A stretch of 64,000 nt of DNA from contig NZ_CP110629.1 of NCBI RefSeq assembly GCF_026153455.1, positions 3,968,001-4,032,000 of the forward strand, given 5' to 3'. How positions within the stretch are numbered: position 1 is the stretch's first letter; every line of letters begins with the position of its first letter. The notes beneath the pieces are model-generated. The model saw nothing but the letters and a program-made list of their open reading frames with translations. It was not told the origin of the DNA and searched no databases. The translations under genes were made by a program, and so were the position numbers. Origin of the DNA: Marinimicrobium sp. C6131. GTDB lineage: Bacteria; Pseudomonadota; Gammaproteobacteria; Pseudomonadales; Cellvibrionaceae. Positions 8,617 to 18,825 of the stretch are shown in pieces.

Positions 8617-9060
8617 ATGCGTCATTACGAAATCGTCTTTATGGTCCATCCCGACCAGAGCGAGCAAGTGCCCGGCATGATCGAGCGCTATACCGCCAGC
8701 GTCAAAAACAGCGGTGGCCAGGTTCACCGTCTGGAAGACTGGGGTCGCCGTCAAATGGCATACTCCATCAACAAAATCCACAAGGCTCACTATGTGCTCA
8801 TGAACGTTGAGTGCACTGAGGAAGCCCTGGAAGAGTTGACCACCAACTTCCGCTACAACGATGCTGTCCTGCGTAACCTCGTGATTCGCGAAGACGAAGC
8901 CATCACCGAAGAATCTCCGATCCTCAAGGCTGACAAAGATGCCCGCGAGCGCACTGCCAAGCAGAGCCGTCCGGCACGCCGTGAAGAAGGTAATGACAAC
9001 TCTGACGACGATAGCTCGGACGAAGAGTCAGAAGCCGAAACCGAAAAGCAGGGGGAATAA
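8617..9060 (+). CDS. rpsF: 30S ribosomal protein S6
   Basis: A 147-aa S6 with the typical MRHYEIVFMVHPDQSEQVPG start, HRLEDWGRRQMAYSINKIHK and AHYVLMNVECTEEALEEL. The C-terminal ~45 residues are a highly charged Asp/Glu/Ser tail, longer than in E. coli. AAGGAG lies 6 bases before ATG. First gene of the S6-S18-membrane protein-L9 operon; S6 binds S18 and 16S rRNA in the small subunit. Confidence 0.97.
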   Translation: MRHYEIVFMVHPDQSEQVPGMIERYTASVKNSGGQVHRLEDWGRRQMAYSINKIHKAHYVLMNVECTEEALEELTTNFRYNDAVLRNLVIREDEAITEESPILKADKDARERTAKQSRPARREEGNDNSDDDSSDEESEAETEKQGE

Positions 9061-9063
9061 GAG

Positions 9064-9291
9064 ATGGCACGTTTTTTCCGTCGTCGCAAGTTTTGCCGTT
9101 TCACCGCCGAAGGCGTGAAGCGTATTGATTACAAAGATCTGGAAACGCTGAAGGCGTACATCACCGAAACCGGTAAGATTGTACCCAGCCGTATCACCGG
9201 AACCAAAGCCAAGTACCAGCGCCAGCTGTCCTCAGCGATCAAGCGCGCCCGCTACCTGGCCCTGATTCCGTACACCGACAGCCACGAGTAA
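9064..9291 (+). CDS. rpsR: 30S ribosomal protein S18
   Basis: 75 aa, beginning MARFFRRRKFCRFTAEGVK, with the conserved YKDLETLKAYITETGKIVPSR segment and ALIPYTDSHE end. It starts 4 bases after rpsF; no priB lies between them, unlike in enterobacteria. The partner of S6 on the 30S platform. Confidence 0.97.
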   Translation: MARFFRRRKFCRFTAEGVKRIDYKDLETLKAYITETGKIVPSRITGTKAKYQRQLSSAIKRARYLALIPYTDSHE

Positions 9292-9325
9292 GTCGAGGCC
9301 GTCAACCGGTTGAAGGAGTGCAGCA

Positions 9326-10174
9326 TTGCGAGCGCTGGCTGAGTTTATTTTGCGCGGTCGCTTGCAAGCCACAGCGGTGGCTCTGATTGGTAATTGGGTG
9401 CCGCTGCTGACCCCCGCCACCGTGGCTCTGGTCACTTTGCGCGTGGGGAGAAACAACGGTCTGCTGATTCTTTTGTGGGGCGTGCTACCGTCACTGCTCC
9501 TACTGGGTTTCAGCCAGATTGCCCCGGCCGTTGCTACGGCGGTAATCGGCGGTGTGCTACTGACCTACGGCGCAGCGCTGTTTCTGCGGCGCGGCAGTGG
9601 TTGGGCCACCTGCCTGATGGGCATAGTGGCCGTAGCGACCCTGATGGCGGTATTGCTGGGCGCTCTGGCCCCGGAAGCCGTGCAGGCCGCACTGCAAAGC
9701 TGGAATCAGCTGCTCGAAGAGCTGGCCAGTTCCGTGGATGAGCAAGTGTCGGCCTACAGTGCAACCTTTGTGTTGGGAATGCTGGCCTACGGGATGGCTT
9801 TTCCAGCCGCGCTCGGACTGATGATCGGGCGTTGGTGGCACTCGCTGGTGGATAATCCCGGCGGGTTTGGAGCGGAGTTTCAGGCGCTGAAACTCCATCC
9901 GATACAGGCTGTTACCAGTATGGCCGCCGCCGTGTACTGCCTGTTTCAGGGGCTGGATTACGCACTGTGGTCAGCGTTGTTTCTGCTGCCTTTGGTACTA
10001 CAGGGGGTGGCGATAGTGCACCGCCTGGTGGCCATCAAGGGTTTGGGCGTTCAATGGCTGTTCGTGTTTTACGCGGTATTGATATTGCTGGAACCCGCGA
10101 CTCAGCTGTTGGCCGTGTTGGCATTTCTGGATACTTGGCTGAATTTTCGCGAGCGGGCAACCCCCCGGGCCTGA
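9326..10174 (+). CDS. Polytopic membrane protein between S18 and L9 (DUF2232-like)
   Basis: 282 aa, TTG start with AAGGAG 9 bases upstream. Eight or so hydrophobic segments, for example LLILLWGVLPSLLLLGF and WALFLLP-type helices near the end, with short polar loops and no enzymatic motif. A membrane protein of the DUF2232/YybS type occupies the same slot in Pseudomonas. Function unknown; family assigned by position and topology. Confidence 0.65.
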   Translation: MRALAEFILRGRLQATAVALIGNWVPLLTPATVALVTLRVGRNNGLLILLWGVLPSLLLLGFSQIAPAVATAVIGGVLLTYGAALFLRRGSGWATCLMGIVAVATLMAVLLGALAPEAVQAALQSWNQLLEELASSVDEQVSAYSATFVLGMLAYGMAFPAALGLMIGRWWHSLVDNPGGFGAEFQALKLHPIQAVTSMAAAVYCLFQGLDYALWSALFLLPLVLQGVAIVHRLVAIKGLGVQWLFVFYAVLILLEPATQLLAVLAFLDTWLNFRERATPRA

Positions 10175-10219
10175 GGCCCAGCCCGATTGCCGGATCATAC
10201 AACTTAGAGGGTAAACGAG

Positions 10220-10666
10220 ATGGACGTTATTCTGCTGGAAAAAGTAGGCAAGCTCGGTGGCATTGGCGACCAGGTTGCTGTGAAAGCCGGCTTTGGCCGC
10301 AACTTCCTGCTGCCGCAGGGCAAAGCCATTCCGGCCACCGCCGAGAACGTGGCTGAATTTGAAGCGCGCCGCGCAGAACTGGAAGCCGCTGCCGCCGCCA
10401 AGCTGAGCGAAGCCGAAGCGCGCGCCGCCAAGCTGGCCGAAGTCAGTGTCACCATCGGCGCCAACGCCGGGGACGAAGGCAAGCTGTTCGGCTCTATCGG
10501 GACTCGCGACATCGCTGACGCCATCACCAAGGCCGGCGTTGAAGTCACCAAGGCGGAAGTCAAGCTGCCGGAAGGCGCGCTGCGCGAAGTCGGTGAGTAT
10601 GAGATCGACGTGCAAGTGCATGCTGAAGTCATTCAGGCTGTTAAAGTCAGCGTAGTGGCCGAGTAA
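10220..10666 (+). CDS. rplI: 50S ribosomal protein L9
   Basis: 148 aa, starting MDVILLEKVGKLGGIGDQV, then VKAGFGRNFLLPQGKA, a long Ala/Glu connecting helix (residues 45-80) and a C-terminal domain with GKLFGSIGTRDIADAI. GAGGGT precedes the ATG. Last gene of the S6 operon, followed by a clear terminator at 10725. Confidence 0.97.
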   Translation: MDVILLEKVGKLGGIGDQVAVKAGFGRNFLLPQGKAIPATAENVAEFEARRAELEAAAAAKLSEAEARAAKLAEVSVTIGANAGDEGKLFGSIGTRDIADAITKAGVEVTKAEVKLPEGALREVGEYEIDVQVHAEVIQAVKVSVVAE

Positions 10667-10724
10667 CGGGCGCTACCCTGTGTTGGCCATGATTCATGGC
10701 TGGCGATGACAAGTCTGACGAAAT

Positions 10725-10772
10725 CGGGCACTATCGACCCCTCGGGGACTGATCGGTAGTGCCCGTTTTTTT
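10725..10772 (+). terminator. Rho-independent terminator after rplI
   Basis: An imperfect stem, CGGGCACTATCGA paired with TCGGTAGTGCCCG, is followed by seven T residues. It separates the ribosomal operon from dnaB. Confidence 0.85.
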
Positions 10773-10800
10773 GTCCGAACATTACCTGTACTGAGAGCCC

Positions 10801-12195
10801 ATGTCTGATCTACCCCTGGATCTGTCGTCGGAGGAAGAGGCCTCCCCGGCGAAAATGCCCCCGCCGCACTCGTTAGAAGCCGAGCAGGCGGTATTGGGTG
10901 GCCTGATGTTGGACAATATGCGCCTGGAAGCGGTGCGCGAAGTCCTGTCTGAGCGGGATTTTTACCGGGATGATCATCGGCAGATCTTCTTGCGCATGTG
11001 TGAGCTGGCGGAAGAAGACCAGCCGCTGGATGTCATCACTCTGTCGGAAGAGCTGCATCGGCACGAGGAGCTGGAGCGGGTTGGCGGGCTGGGGTATCTG
11101 ACCGAGCTGGCGGCCAATACCCCCAGTGCGGCCAACATCCTCGCCTACGCCAATATCGTGCGCGAGCGCTCGACGCTGCGCCAGCTCATCAGTGTGGCTC
11201 AGGAGATCAGCAAATCCGGTTATAACCCCCTGGGGCTCGATGCGGACGACCTGCTGCAGATTGCGGAAAAACGGGTGGCGGAAATTGCCGAGGATCGTCC
11301 CAAAGAAGGCGGATTGACCGACCTGAACGCGCTGCTCAAGGACACGGTGCAGCGGATTGATGAGCTGTTCCGCTCAGGCAGTGACCTGACCGGGGTCAGC
11401 TCGGGACTGGAAGATCTGGATCAACGAACCTCCGGCTGGCAGCCCGGCGAGCTGGTCATTCTGGCGGCGCGTCCCTCCATGGGGAAAACGGCTCTGGCAC
11501 TGAACTTTGTCGAGTCGTCCATCTTTACCCAGAGTCGTCCCACCCTGGTATTCAGTATGGAAATGCCCTCGGCGGCATTGGTCATGCGGATGATGTCGTC
11601 TATCGGGCGGATTGATCAGGGGAAAATCCGCAACGGCAAACTGACCGAGGAGGACTGGCCGAAACTGTCCGCCGCGGTCAGCAAAATGAAAGACAAACCA
11701 CTGTTTATCGACGATACCCCGGGGCTGTCGCCCACCGAAATGCGCGCCCGGGTACGCCGCATCGCCCGCGAGCACGGCAATCCGGCGATGATCATGGTGG
11801 ACTACCTGCAGTTGATGCAATTGTCCGGCCCAAGCGAGGGGCGGACCCAGGAAATCTCTGAAATTTCCCGCTCGCTCAAGGCCATGGCCAAGGAGTTTGA
11901 CTGCCCTGTGATCGCTCTGTCCCAGTTGAACCGGGGTGTGGAGCAGCGCCCGAACAAGCGGCCGATGAACTCGGATTTGCGCGAATCCGGTGCGATTGAG
12001 CAGGATGCCGATGTCATTCTATTCATCTATCGGGATGAGTATTACAACGAGGACAGCCCTGACAAAGGTATTGCCGAGTTGATTATTGGCAAGCAGCGCA
12101 ACGGTGAGATCGGCACCTGTCGCGCCGCGTTTATTGGTAAGTTCACGCGCTTTGAGAACCTGGCGCCGGAATACATGCAGCAGGGAGACTACTGA
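10801..12195 (+). CDS. dnaB: Replicative DNA helicase DnaB
   Basis: 464 aa. The N-terminal domain (PPHSLEAEQAVLGGLMLDN) carries the primase-interaction region. The RecA-like domain has Walker A AARPSMGKTALAL (about residue 225), Walker B IMVDYLQLM, and QLNRGVEQRPNKRPMNSDLR. Hexameric 5'-3' helicase of the replication fork. It starts 28 bases after the terminator, so it has its own promoter or is reached by readthrough. Confidence 0.97.
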   Translation: MSDLPLDLSSEEEASPAKMPPPHSLEAEQAVLGGLMLDNMRLEAVREVLSERDFYRDDHRQIFLRMCELAEEDQPLDVITLSEELHRHEELERVGGLGYLTELAANTPSAANILAYANIVRERSTLRQLISVAQEISKSGYNPLGLDADDLLQIAEKRVAEIAEDRPKEGGLTDLNALLKDTVQRIDELFRSGSDLTGVSSGLEDLDQRTSGWQPGELVILAARPSMGKTALALNFVESSIFTQSRPTLVFSMEMPSAALVMRMMSSIGRIDQGKIRNGKLTEEDWPKLSAAVSKMKDKPLFIDDTPGLSPTEMRARVRRIAREHGNPAMIMVDYLQLMQLSGPSEGRTQEISEISRSLKAMAKEFDCPVIALSQLNRGVEQRPNKRPMNSDLRESGAIEQDADVILFIYRDEYYNEDSPDKGIAELIIGKQRNGEIGTCRAAFIGKFTRFENLAPEYMQQGDY

Positions 12196-12273
12196 TCCGG
12201 CACCCGCGGGAATCCCGGGAAAGTAACGCTGTCGCGTCAGAAAGCATGAATCTGGCGCCATGTTGCGCAAAGA

Positions 12274-12302
12274 TTGTACATCCCGGATCGAGCGTGTATT
12301 AT
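12274..12302 (+). promoter_or_regulatory. Sigma-70 promoter of panCD
   Basis: TTGTAC (12274-12279), a 17-base spacer and TATTAT (12297-12302). Downstream, the leader has an inverted repeat TAACGCC/GGCGTTA (12329-12354) that could form a hairpin just before panC. Confidence 0.55.
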
Positions 12303-12391
12303 CCCGCCCCCAAGTTTGGGTAATTAGGTAACGCCAGTGTCGGTCACGGCGTTAGGGTCCGCACCGCGTTGTCGCCTGAAACGAGCCAGTC

Positions 12392-13246
12392 ATGCAGGTA
12401 TTTCATCAGATTCACTCGTTGCGCACCGCGCTGGCGGAAGAACGTCGCCAGGGCAAGCGTATTGGCTTCGTGCCTACCATGGGTAATCTCCATCAGGCGC
12501 ATTTGGCACTGGTTCAGCAGGCTCAGGCCAGTTGCGACTGTGTGGTCACCAGTATTTTCGTCAATCCGCTGCAGTTCGGGCTGAATGAGGACTGGGATAA
12601 ATATCCCCGGACACTGGCGGCGGACACGGCCAAGCTGGAGGGTATTGGCTGTGACTACCTTTTCTGCCCGGATGAGACCGAGATTTATCCCAATGGTATG
12701 GCCGAGCAGACCCGGGTTGTGGTACCCACCATGACGGACGTGCTCTGTGGTGCCAGTCGCCCCGGCCACTTTGAGGGGGTGACCACGGTCGTCACCAAGC
12801 TGTTCAACATCGTTCAGCCGGATGAGGCGGTCTTTGGCGCCAAGGATTTCCAGCAACTGGCGGTGATTCGCCGGATGGTGGAAGATCTGTGCATCCCGGT
12901 CAAGATCAGCGCGGGCGAGATTGTGCGGGAATCCGATGGCCTGGCGCTCAGTTCCCGCAACGGGTTTATTGGTGAGGATGAGCGCCCCCGGGTGTCTCAG
13001 TTGTATCGGAGCCTGAGCTGGGCGCGCGATCAGATTCTGTCCGGTCGGCGCGACTATCTCGCGCTGGCGGAGGAAGCGAAGGAACAGATTGAAAATGCGG
13101 GTTTTCGGCCCGATTATGTCAGTGTGTGCAATAGTCATACGCTGGACCCGGCGGCCCACGATGACGCCGAAATCACAATTCTCGGCGCGATGTACACTCG
13201 GGGCGCGCGCCTGATTGACAATGTATCCCTTGTGCTGGACGCTTGA
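12392..13246 (+). CDS. panC: Pantothenate synthetase
   Basis: 284 aa, joins pantoate and beta-alanine with ATP to make pantothenate. The start MQVFHQIHSLRTAL and motifs FVPTMGNLHQAHLALV, NPLQFG, FGAKDFQQLAVIRRMV and SSRNGFI are those of PanC. It lies 28 bases before panD, which supplies the beta-alanine substrate. Confidence 0.97.
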   Translation: MQVFHQIHSLRTALAEERRQGKRIGFVPTMGNLHQAHLALVQQAQASCDCVVTSIFVNPLQFGLNEDWDKYPRTLAADTAKLEGIGCDYLFCPDETEIYPNGMAEQTRVVVPTMTDVLCGASRPGHFEGVTTVVTKLFNIVQPDEAVFGAKDFQQLAVIRRMVEDLCIPVKISAGEIVRESDGLALSSRNGFIGEDERPRVSQLYRSLSWARDQILSGRRDYLALAEEAKEQIENAGFRPDYVSVCNSHTLDPAAHDDAEITILGAMYTRGARLIDNVSLVLDA

Positions 13247-13273
13247 CGTCAGCACCGAACACGGGAGAAGCCT

Positions 13274-13654
13274 ATGCTTTCTACTCTGCTGAAAGGCAAA
13301 TTGCACATGGCGGCGGTCACCCAGGCCGAGCTCTGGTACGACGGCTCCTGCGCCATCGACAGCGATCTGGTGGCCCTGGCTGGCTTGCGTGAGTTTGAAC
13401 AGATTGATATCTACAACGTCAATAATGGCGAGCGGTTCACGACGTACGTGATTCTGGCGGAAGCCGGTTCGGGAACCATCTCCATGAATGGCGCCGCGGC
13501 CCGCAAAGTCCAGGTCGGAGACCGGGTGATCATCGCCAGTTATGGGCAGTACAGTGAAGCGGAGCTGCTCAACCACAAGCCCCGACTGGTTTATCTCGAC
13601 GAGGCTAACCGCGTTGAGCGGACGACCAATACCATCCCGACCCAGGTCGCCTGA
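13274..13654 (+). CDS. panD: Aspartate 1-decarboxylase (proenzyme)
   Basis: 126 aa, pyruvoyl enzyme making beta-alanine from aspartate. The self-cleavage site Gly24-Ser25 is visible in LWYDGSCAIDSDL, as are NVNNGERFTTYVI and GAAARKVQVGDRVIIASY. Start MLSTLLKGKLHMAAVT and the GGGAGAA Shine-Dalgarno-like sequence support the ATG at 13274. Confidence 0.97.
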   Translation: MLSTLLKGKLHMAAVTQAELWYDGSCAIDSDLVALAGLREFEQIDIYNVNNGERFTTYVILAEAGSGTISMNGAAARKVQVGDRVIIASYGQYSEAELLNHKPRLVYLDEANRVERTTNTIPTQVA

Positions 13655-13743
13655 CCCGGGTCGCGTGCCCGTTACTACCCTGCCCCTTCCCCTCTGATGG
13701 ATCGGCGTCGCCCGCTTAACGATTATTTACGGGCTCACCAGTT

Positions 13744-13759
13744 CAGACAACGTTGTCTG
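13744..13759. promoter_or_regulatory. 16-bp perfect palindrome upstream of acs
   Basis: CAGACAACGTTGTCTG is identical to its reverse complement and lies about 110 bases before the acs start. It has the form of a dimeric-regulator binding site. The regulator is not identified. Confidence 0.4.
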
Positions 13760-13867
13760 TGGCCAATTTCAGAAACTGCTGTTAAGCTTGAGGCTACGGC
13801 TCTGAGCCAGGATCCTGAACAATAGTGTCAACCACGAAATGCATAACAACTGTAAGCGAGGCCTGTC

Positions 13868-15805
<1,938 letters not shown>

Positions 15806-15831
15806 AATCACCTATGGGAGAGTAGAGACAC

Positions 15832-16686
15832 ATGAATCAACTTTGGAGACAACGTTTCGGCATCGGTGTGTTGAGCACGGCACTGGGGATGGTAGCGCTG
15901 AATGCCGGCGCGGGTGAATCCCCCCGCCTTGAACAGCAATGGGAAACCGACGGGTTACGTACCCCGGAGTCCGTGCTGTACCACGAGTCGGACGGAGAGG
16001 CCTATCTGCTGGTGGCCGAAATCGAAGGTGAAGGCAGCCAGGCCGACGGTAAAGGCGGTATCGCCAAGCTGTCGTTGGATGGGGAGGTCATCGACCGGGA
16101 CTGGGCTCGCGGCATGAACGCCCCCAAAGGCATGGGCATTCTGCGCAACACCCTCTACGTCGCGGATCTGACCGAGGTGCTGGCCGTGAGTCTGAAAACC
16201 GGGCAGATCATGTCCCGGATTCCGGTGGCGGACTCGGTGTTCCTGAACGATATCGCCATTGACGACGGCGGCACCGTCTATGTCTCCGATACCCGCACGG
16301 GCAAAGTCCATCGCATTCTCAGTGACGGTGCCGAGCTGTTTCTGGATGGGCTGAAAGATCCGAACGGCCTATACATTGACGGCGATGCGATCTATATCGG
16401 CGCCGGGAATACGCTGCTGCGGGCGAACCCTGAGGGCGAGCTCGAAACGGTCGCCGAAGGCTTTGAGTCCGGGATTGATGGTGTCGAGAAAATCGGTACC
16501 AACGAATTCCTGGTGACCTGTTGGGTGGGGTTGGTCTACCACGTGCGTGATGGCAAGGTCACCCGTCTGATGGACACCCGCGATCCGCGCATGAACACTG
16601 CCGACCTGGGGTGGAATCCGGATGACGGCATCGCCTATATCCCCACATTCTTCACCGATTCGGTCATCGCCTACCGCTGGCACTGA
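15832..16686 (+). CDS. Exported SMP-30/gluconolactonase-like beta-propeller protein
   Basis: 284 aa with a signal-type N-terminus (basic start, then IGVLSTALGMVALNAGAG). The rest is repeating propeller blades, such as ESVLYHESDGEAYLLVAEI, FLNDIAIDDGGTVYVSDTRT and DGVEKIGTNEFLVTCW, as in SMP-30/NHL proteins. Predicted periplasmic. GAGAG precedes the ATG. No substrate can be named. It overlaps tatD by one base. Confidence 0.7.
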   Translation: MNQLWRQRFGIGVLSTALGMVALNAGAGESPRLEQQWETDGLRTPESVLYHESDGEAYLLVAEIEGEGSQADGKGGIAKLSLDGEVIDRDWARGMNAPKGMGILRNTLYVADLTEVLAVSLKTGQIMSRIPVADSVFLNDIAIDDGGTVYVSDTRTGKVHRILSDGAELFLDGLKDPNGLYIDGDAIYIGAGNTLLRANPEGELETVAEGFESGIDGVEKIGTNEFLVTCWVGLVYHVRDGKVTRLMDTRDPRMNTADLGWNPDDGIAYIPTFFTDSVIAYRWH

Positions 16687-17456
16687 TGACGTTCTCCTTG
16701 ATCGACAGCCACTGTCATCTGGATTTTGAGGTTTTTGATCGGGACCGGGAAGCGCTCTGGTCCCGATGTCGATCACAGGGGATCCACCAGTTGGTGATTC
16801 CCGGCACGGATCCGGACCAATGGGTACGGGCCCGGTCTTTGTGCGAATCGCCTCACCTCGATTGGTACTTTGCCGCCGGCATGCATCCCTGGTGGTTGGA
16901 CAGGGCCGGTGAAGGCTGGGAATCAGCGTGTCGGGACTTTCTGGCTCACCCGCGCTGCGTGGCAGTGGGAGAGTGCGGCCTGGATAAGCATATTGATACA
17001 CCCATGAGCGAGCAGGAGGCATTGCTCGAGGTTCATCTGGAGATGGCCCGGGCGTGCGACAAGCCGATCATTCTTCACTGCGTCAAAGCGCATAATGAGC
17101 TGATTCGACAACTCAAGCGCCACCGTTTTTCCAGAGGCGGTGTGGTTCATGCTTTCAGCGGTAGTGCCGACATTGCGCAAACCTATTGGCAAATGGGTTT
17201 TCGGTTGGGTGTCGGCGGTGTTATCACGTACGAGCGAGCCCGCAAAACCCGGGCTGCGGTCAGCCGGGTGCCCTTGGAAGCATTGCTGCTGGAAACCGAC
17301 GCGCCGGACATGCCGGTATCCGGACGGCAGGGCGAGCGCAACAGCCCGGAATTTTTACCGGTCATCGCCCAAACGTTGGCCGGGTTGCGGGGGTGTCCGG
17401 TGGAGCAGGTGGCTCGTCAGACCACAGACAATACCCGTCAGCTCTTCAGAATCTGA
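16686..17456 (+). CDS. TatD-family metal-dependent hydrolase
   Basis: 256 aa TIM-barrel hydrolase. Metal-site motifs: DSHCHLDF (start), GECGLDK (Glu about 95), HCVKAHNE, HAFSGS and LETDAPDMP. The family includes 3'-5' DNA exonucleases (TatD, YcfH, YjjV); YjjV-like is the nearest by feel. The start overlaps the preceding stop (TGATG). Confidence 0.88.
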   Translation: MTFSLIDSHCHLDFEVFDRDREALWSRCRSQGIHQLVIPGTDPDQWVRARSLCESPHLDWYFAAGMHPWWLDRAGEGWESACRDFLAHPRCVAVGECGLDKHIDTPMSEQEALLEVHLEMARACDKPIILHCVKAHNELIRQLKRHRFSRGGVVHAFSGSADIAQTYWQMGFRLGVGGVITYERARKTRAAVSRVPLEALLLETDAPDMPVSGRQGERNSPEFLPVIAQTLAGLRGCPVEQVARQTTDNTRQLFRI

Positions 17457-17488
17457 ACGGTGTTTCAGATGGATGTGAGCACGTTTGC

Positions 17489-18292
17489 TCAACAGCCCCG
17501 GTCCTGCAGGTACCGCTCCACGGCCTGACTGGCGGCCGCGAACCCGAAGCTGCCCGTGACCATCACGACCGAGCCCAATCCGCCCCCGCAGTCGAGCTTG
17601 ACCCCACTATCGGGATCCCGATTACCTTTATCGCCCACACACACGCTGCCGTCCAGTTGCGGGAAATGCATTTGCTCATTGGAGTAGATGGCATCCACCC
17701 GAAAGCGTCGTTTGGCGTCCTTGCGAAATCCGTAATGACGGTAGAGCAGGTTGCGTACCTTACGCAGCATCGGGTCGTAGGTGGTTTGCGCCAGGTCGGA
17801 ACAGACAATCTGTTTGGGGTCGCGCTTGCCGCCTGACGAGCCCACGGTGACCAAGCGGCCCTTGAGCCGGCTGATATAGGCCACCAGGTGTGCCTTGATA
17901 TGGGCGGAATCGATGGCATCAATCACGACGTCGTGTTCACGATTGATCAACTGCTCAATATTGTCACTGGTCAAAAACGCTTCCTCGCTGTGAACCGTCA
18001 GCTCGGGGTTGATGGCTTTGAGGCGATCACTCACCACCTGGTTTTTTGAGGCGCCGATATAACCCTCCAGGGCGTGCAACTGTCGGTTGGTATTGGTGAC
18101 ACACACACCGTCGAGCTCAATCAGGGTGAGCGTCCCGATACCGGTGCGGGCCAGTGCCTCGGCCGCCCAACTGCCCACGCCGCCCAGGCCGACCACGGCA
18201 AAATGGGCATCGGCCAGATGCTCCAGAGCAGGCTCGCCATAAAGCCGTGCCAGGGCGCCAAAGCGTTGCCGGTAAGCGGGCGTCAGAGTCAT
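17489..18292 (-). CDS. tcdA: tRNA threonylcarbamoyladenosine dehydratase
   Basis: 267 aa ThiF/E1-like enzyme that cyclises t6A37 to ct6A in an ATP-dependent step. Shows FAVVGLGGVGSWAAEALAR (nucleotide loop), DGVCVTNTNRQLHALEGYIG, VIDAIDSAHIKAHLV and GSSGGKRDPKQI, all typical of TcdA (CsdL). Start MTLTPAYRQRFGALARLYGE is standard. Transcribed toward tatD. Confidence 0.93.
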   Translation of the reverse strand: MTLTPAYRQRFGALARLYGEPALEHLADAHFAVVGLGGVGSWAAEALARTGIGTLTLIELDGVCVTNTNRQLHALEGYIGASKNQVVSDRLKAINPELTVHSEEAFLTSDNIEQLINREHDVVIDAIDSAHIKAHLVAYISRLKGRLVTVGSSGGKRDPKQIVCSDLAQTTYDPMLRKVRNLLYRHYGFRKDAKRRFRVDAIYSNEQMHFPQLDGSVCVGDKGNRDPDSGVKLDCGGGLGSVVMVTGSFGFAAASQAVERYLQDRGC

Positions 18293-18825
18293 TCAGAGCT
18301 CCTGTCGTGCGGTGGTAGGCTGGATAATGTGCCATTGTAAAAGATTTGCGCCCGCGGGCCGAATTAATGTGTGGTTAAACCTTGAGATATCCCCAAAGCT
18401 GTGCAACTATTAGGCCGCTGGAATCTAATATAAGCCTTAAGCACGATCGGTTGTCCGTCGTCTGACGACGCCCATCACGTTCGATGTAAAAAGGCGATCA
18501 GCCAAATGATAAAGTGAGAGAGGATAGGGAGAAATGAACCATTCAAACGACGTTCTTCCAGTCGGGTTTCCTGCTGTCGTCAGACAGTCGGGCTCGGTTG
18601 CCCCGCTTTCAAGACCTGCGTTAGCAATTCCTTTGTAACGATACCTCAGGTAAGTCGAGTGCCAGTGTTGGTGCGGGCTTTCCGTTTTCACTTTGGTGAT
18701 TTCCCCGAAGGGAGTTGCTGTGGCTGTACGTTAGAGTCGCATCTGGCTTGTGCATTCTTGCAGGCCAGGGTGTTCCAGTAGTGAGAGTCAAAGACATCAG
18801 TCTACATAATAAACCAGGAGGCATC
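18293..18825. other. Long intergenic region before the TonB receptor
   Basis: About 530 bases with no supported gene. It holds two related palindromes: CGTCGTC-T-GACGACG (18456-18470) and CTGTC-GTCA-GACAG (18574-18587). The end nearest the receptor gene carries its AGGAGG site. Length suggests a long 5' leader or complex regulation. Confidence 0.5.

Noticed and set aside
12344..13576. 410-codon frame antisense to panC-panD
   Set aside because: Covers two well-established genes on the other strand and has no family features.
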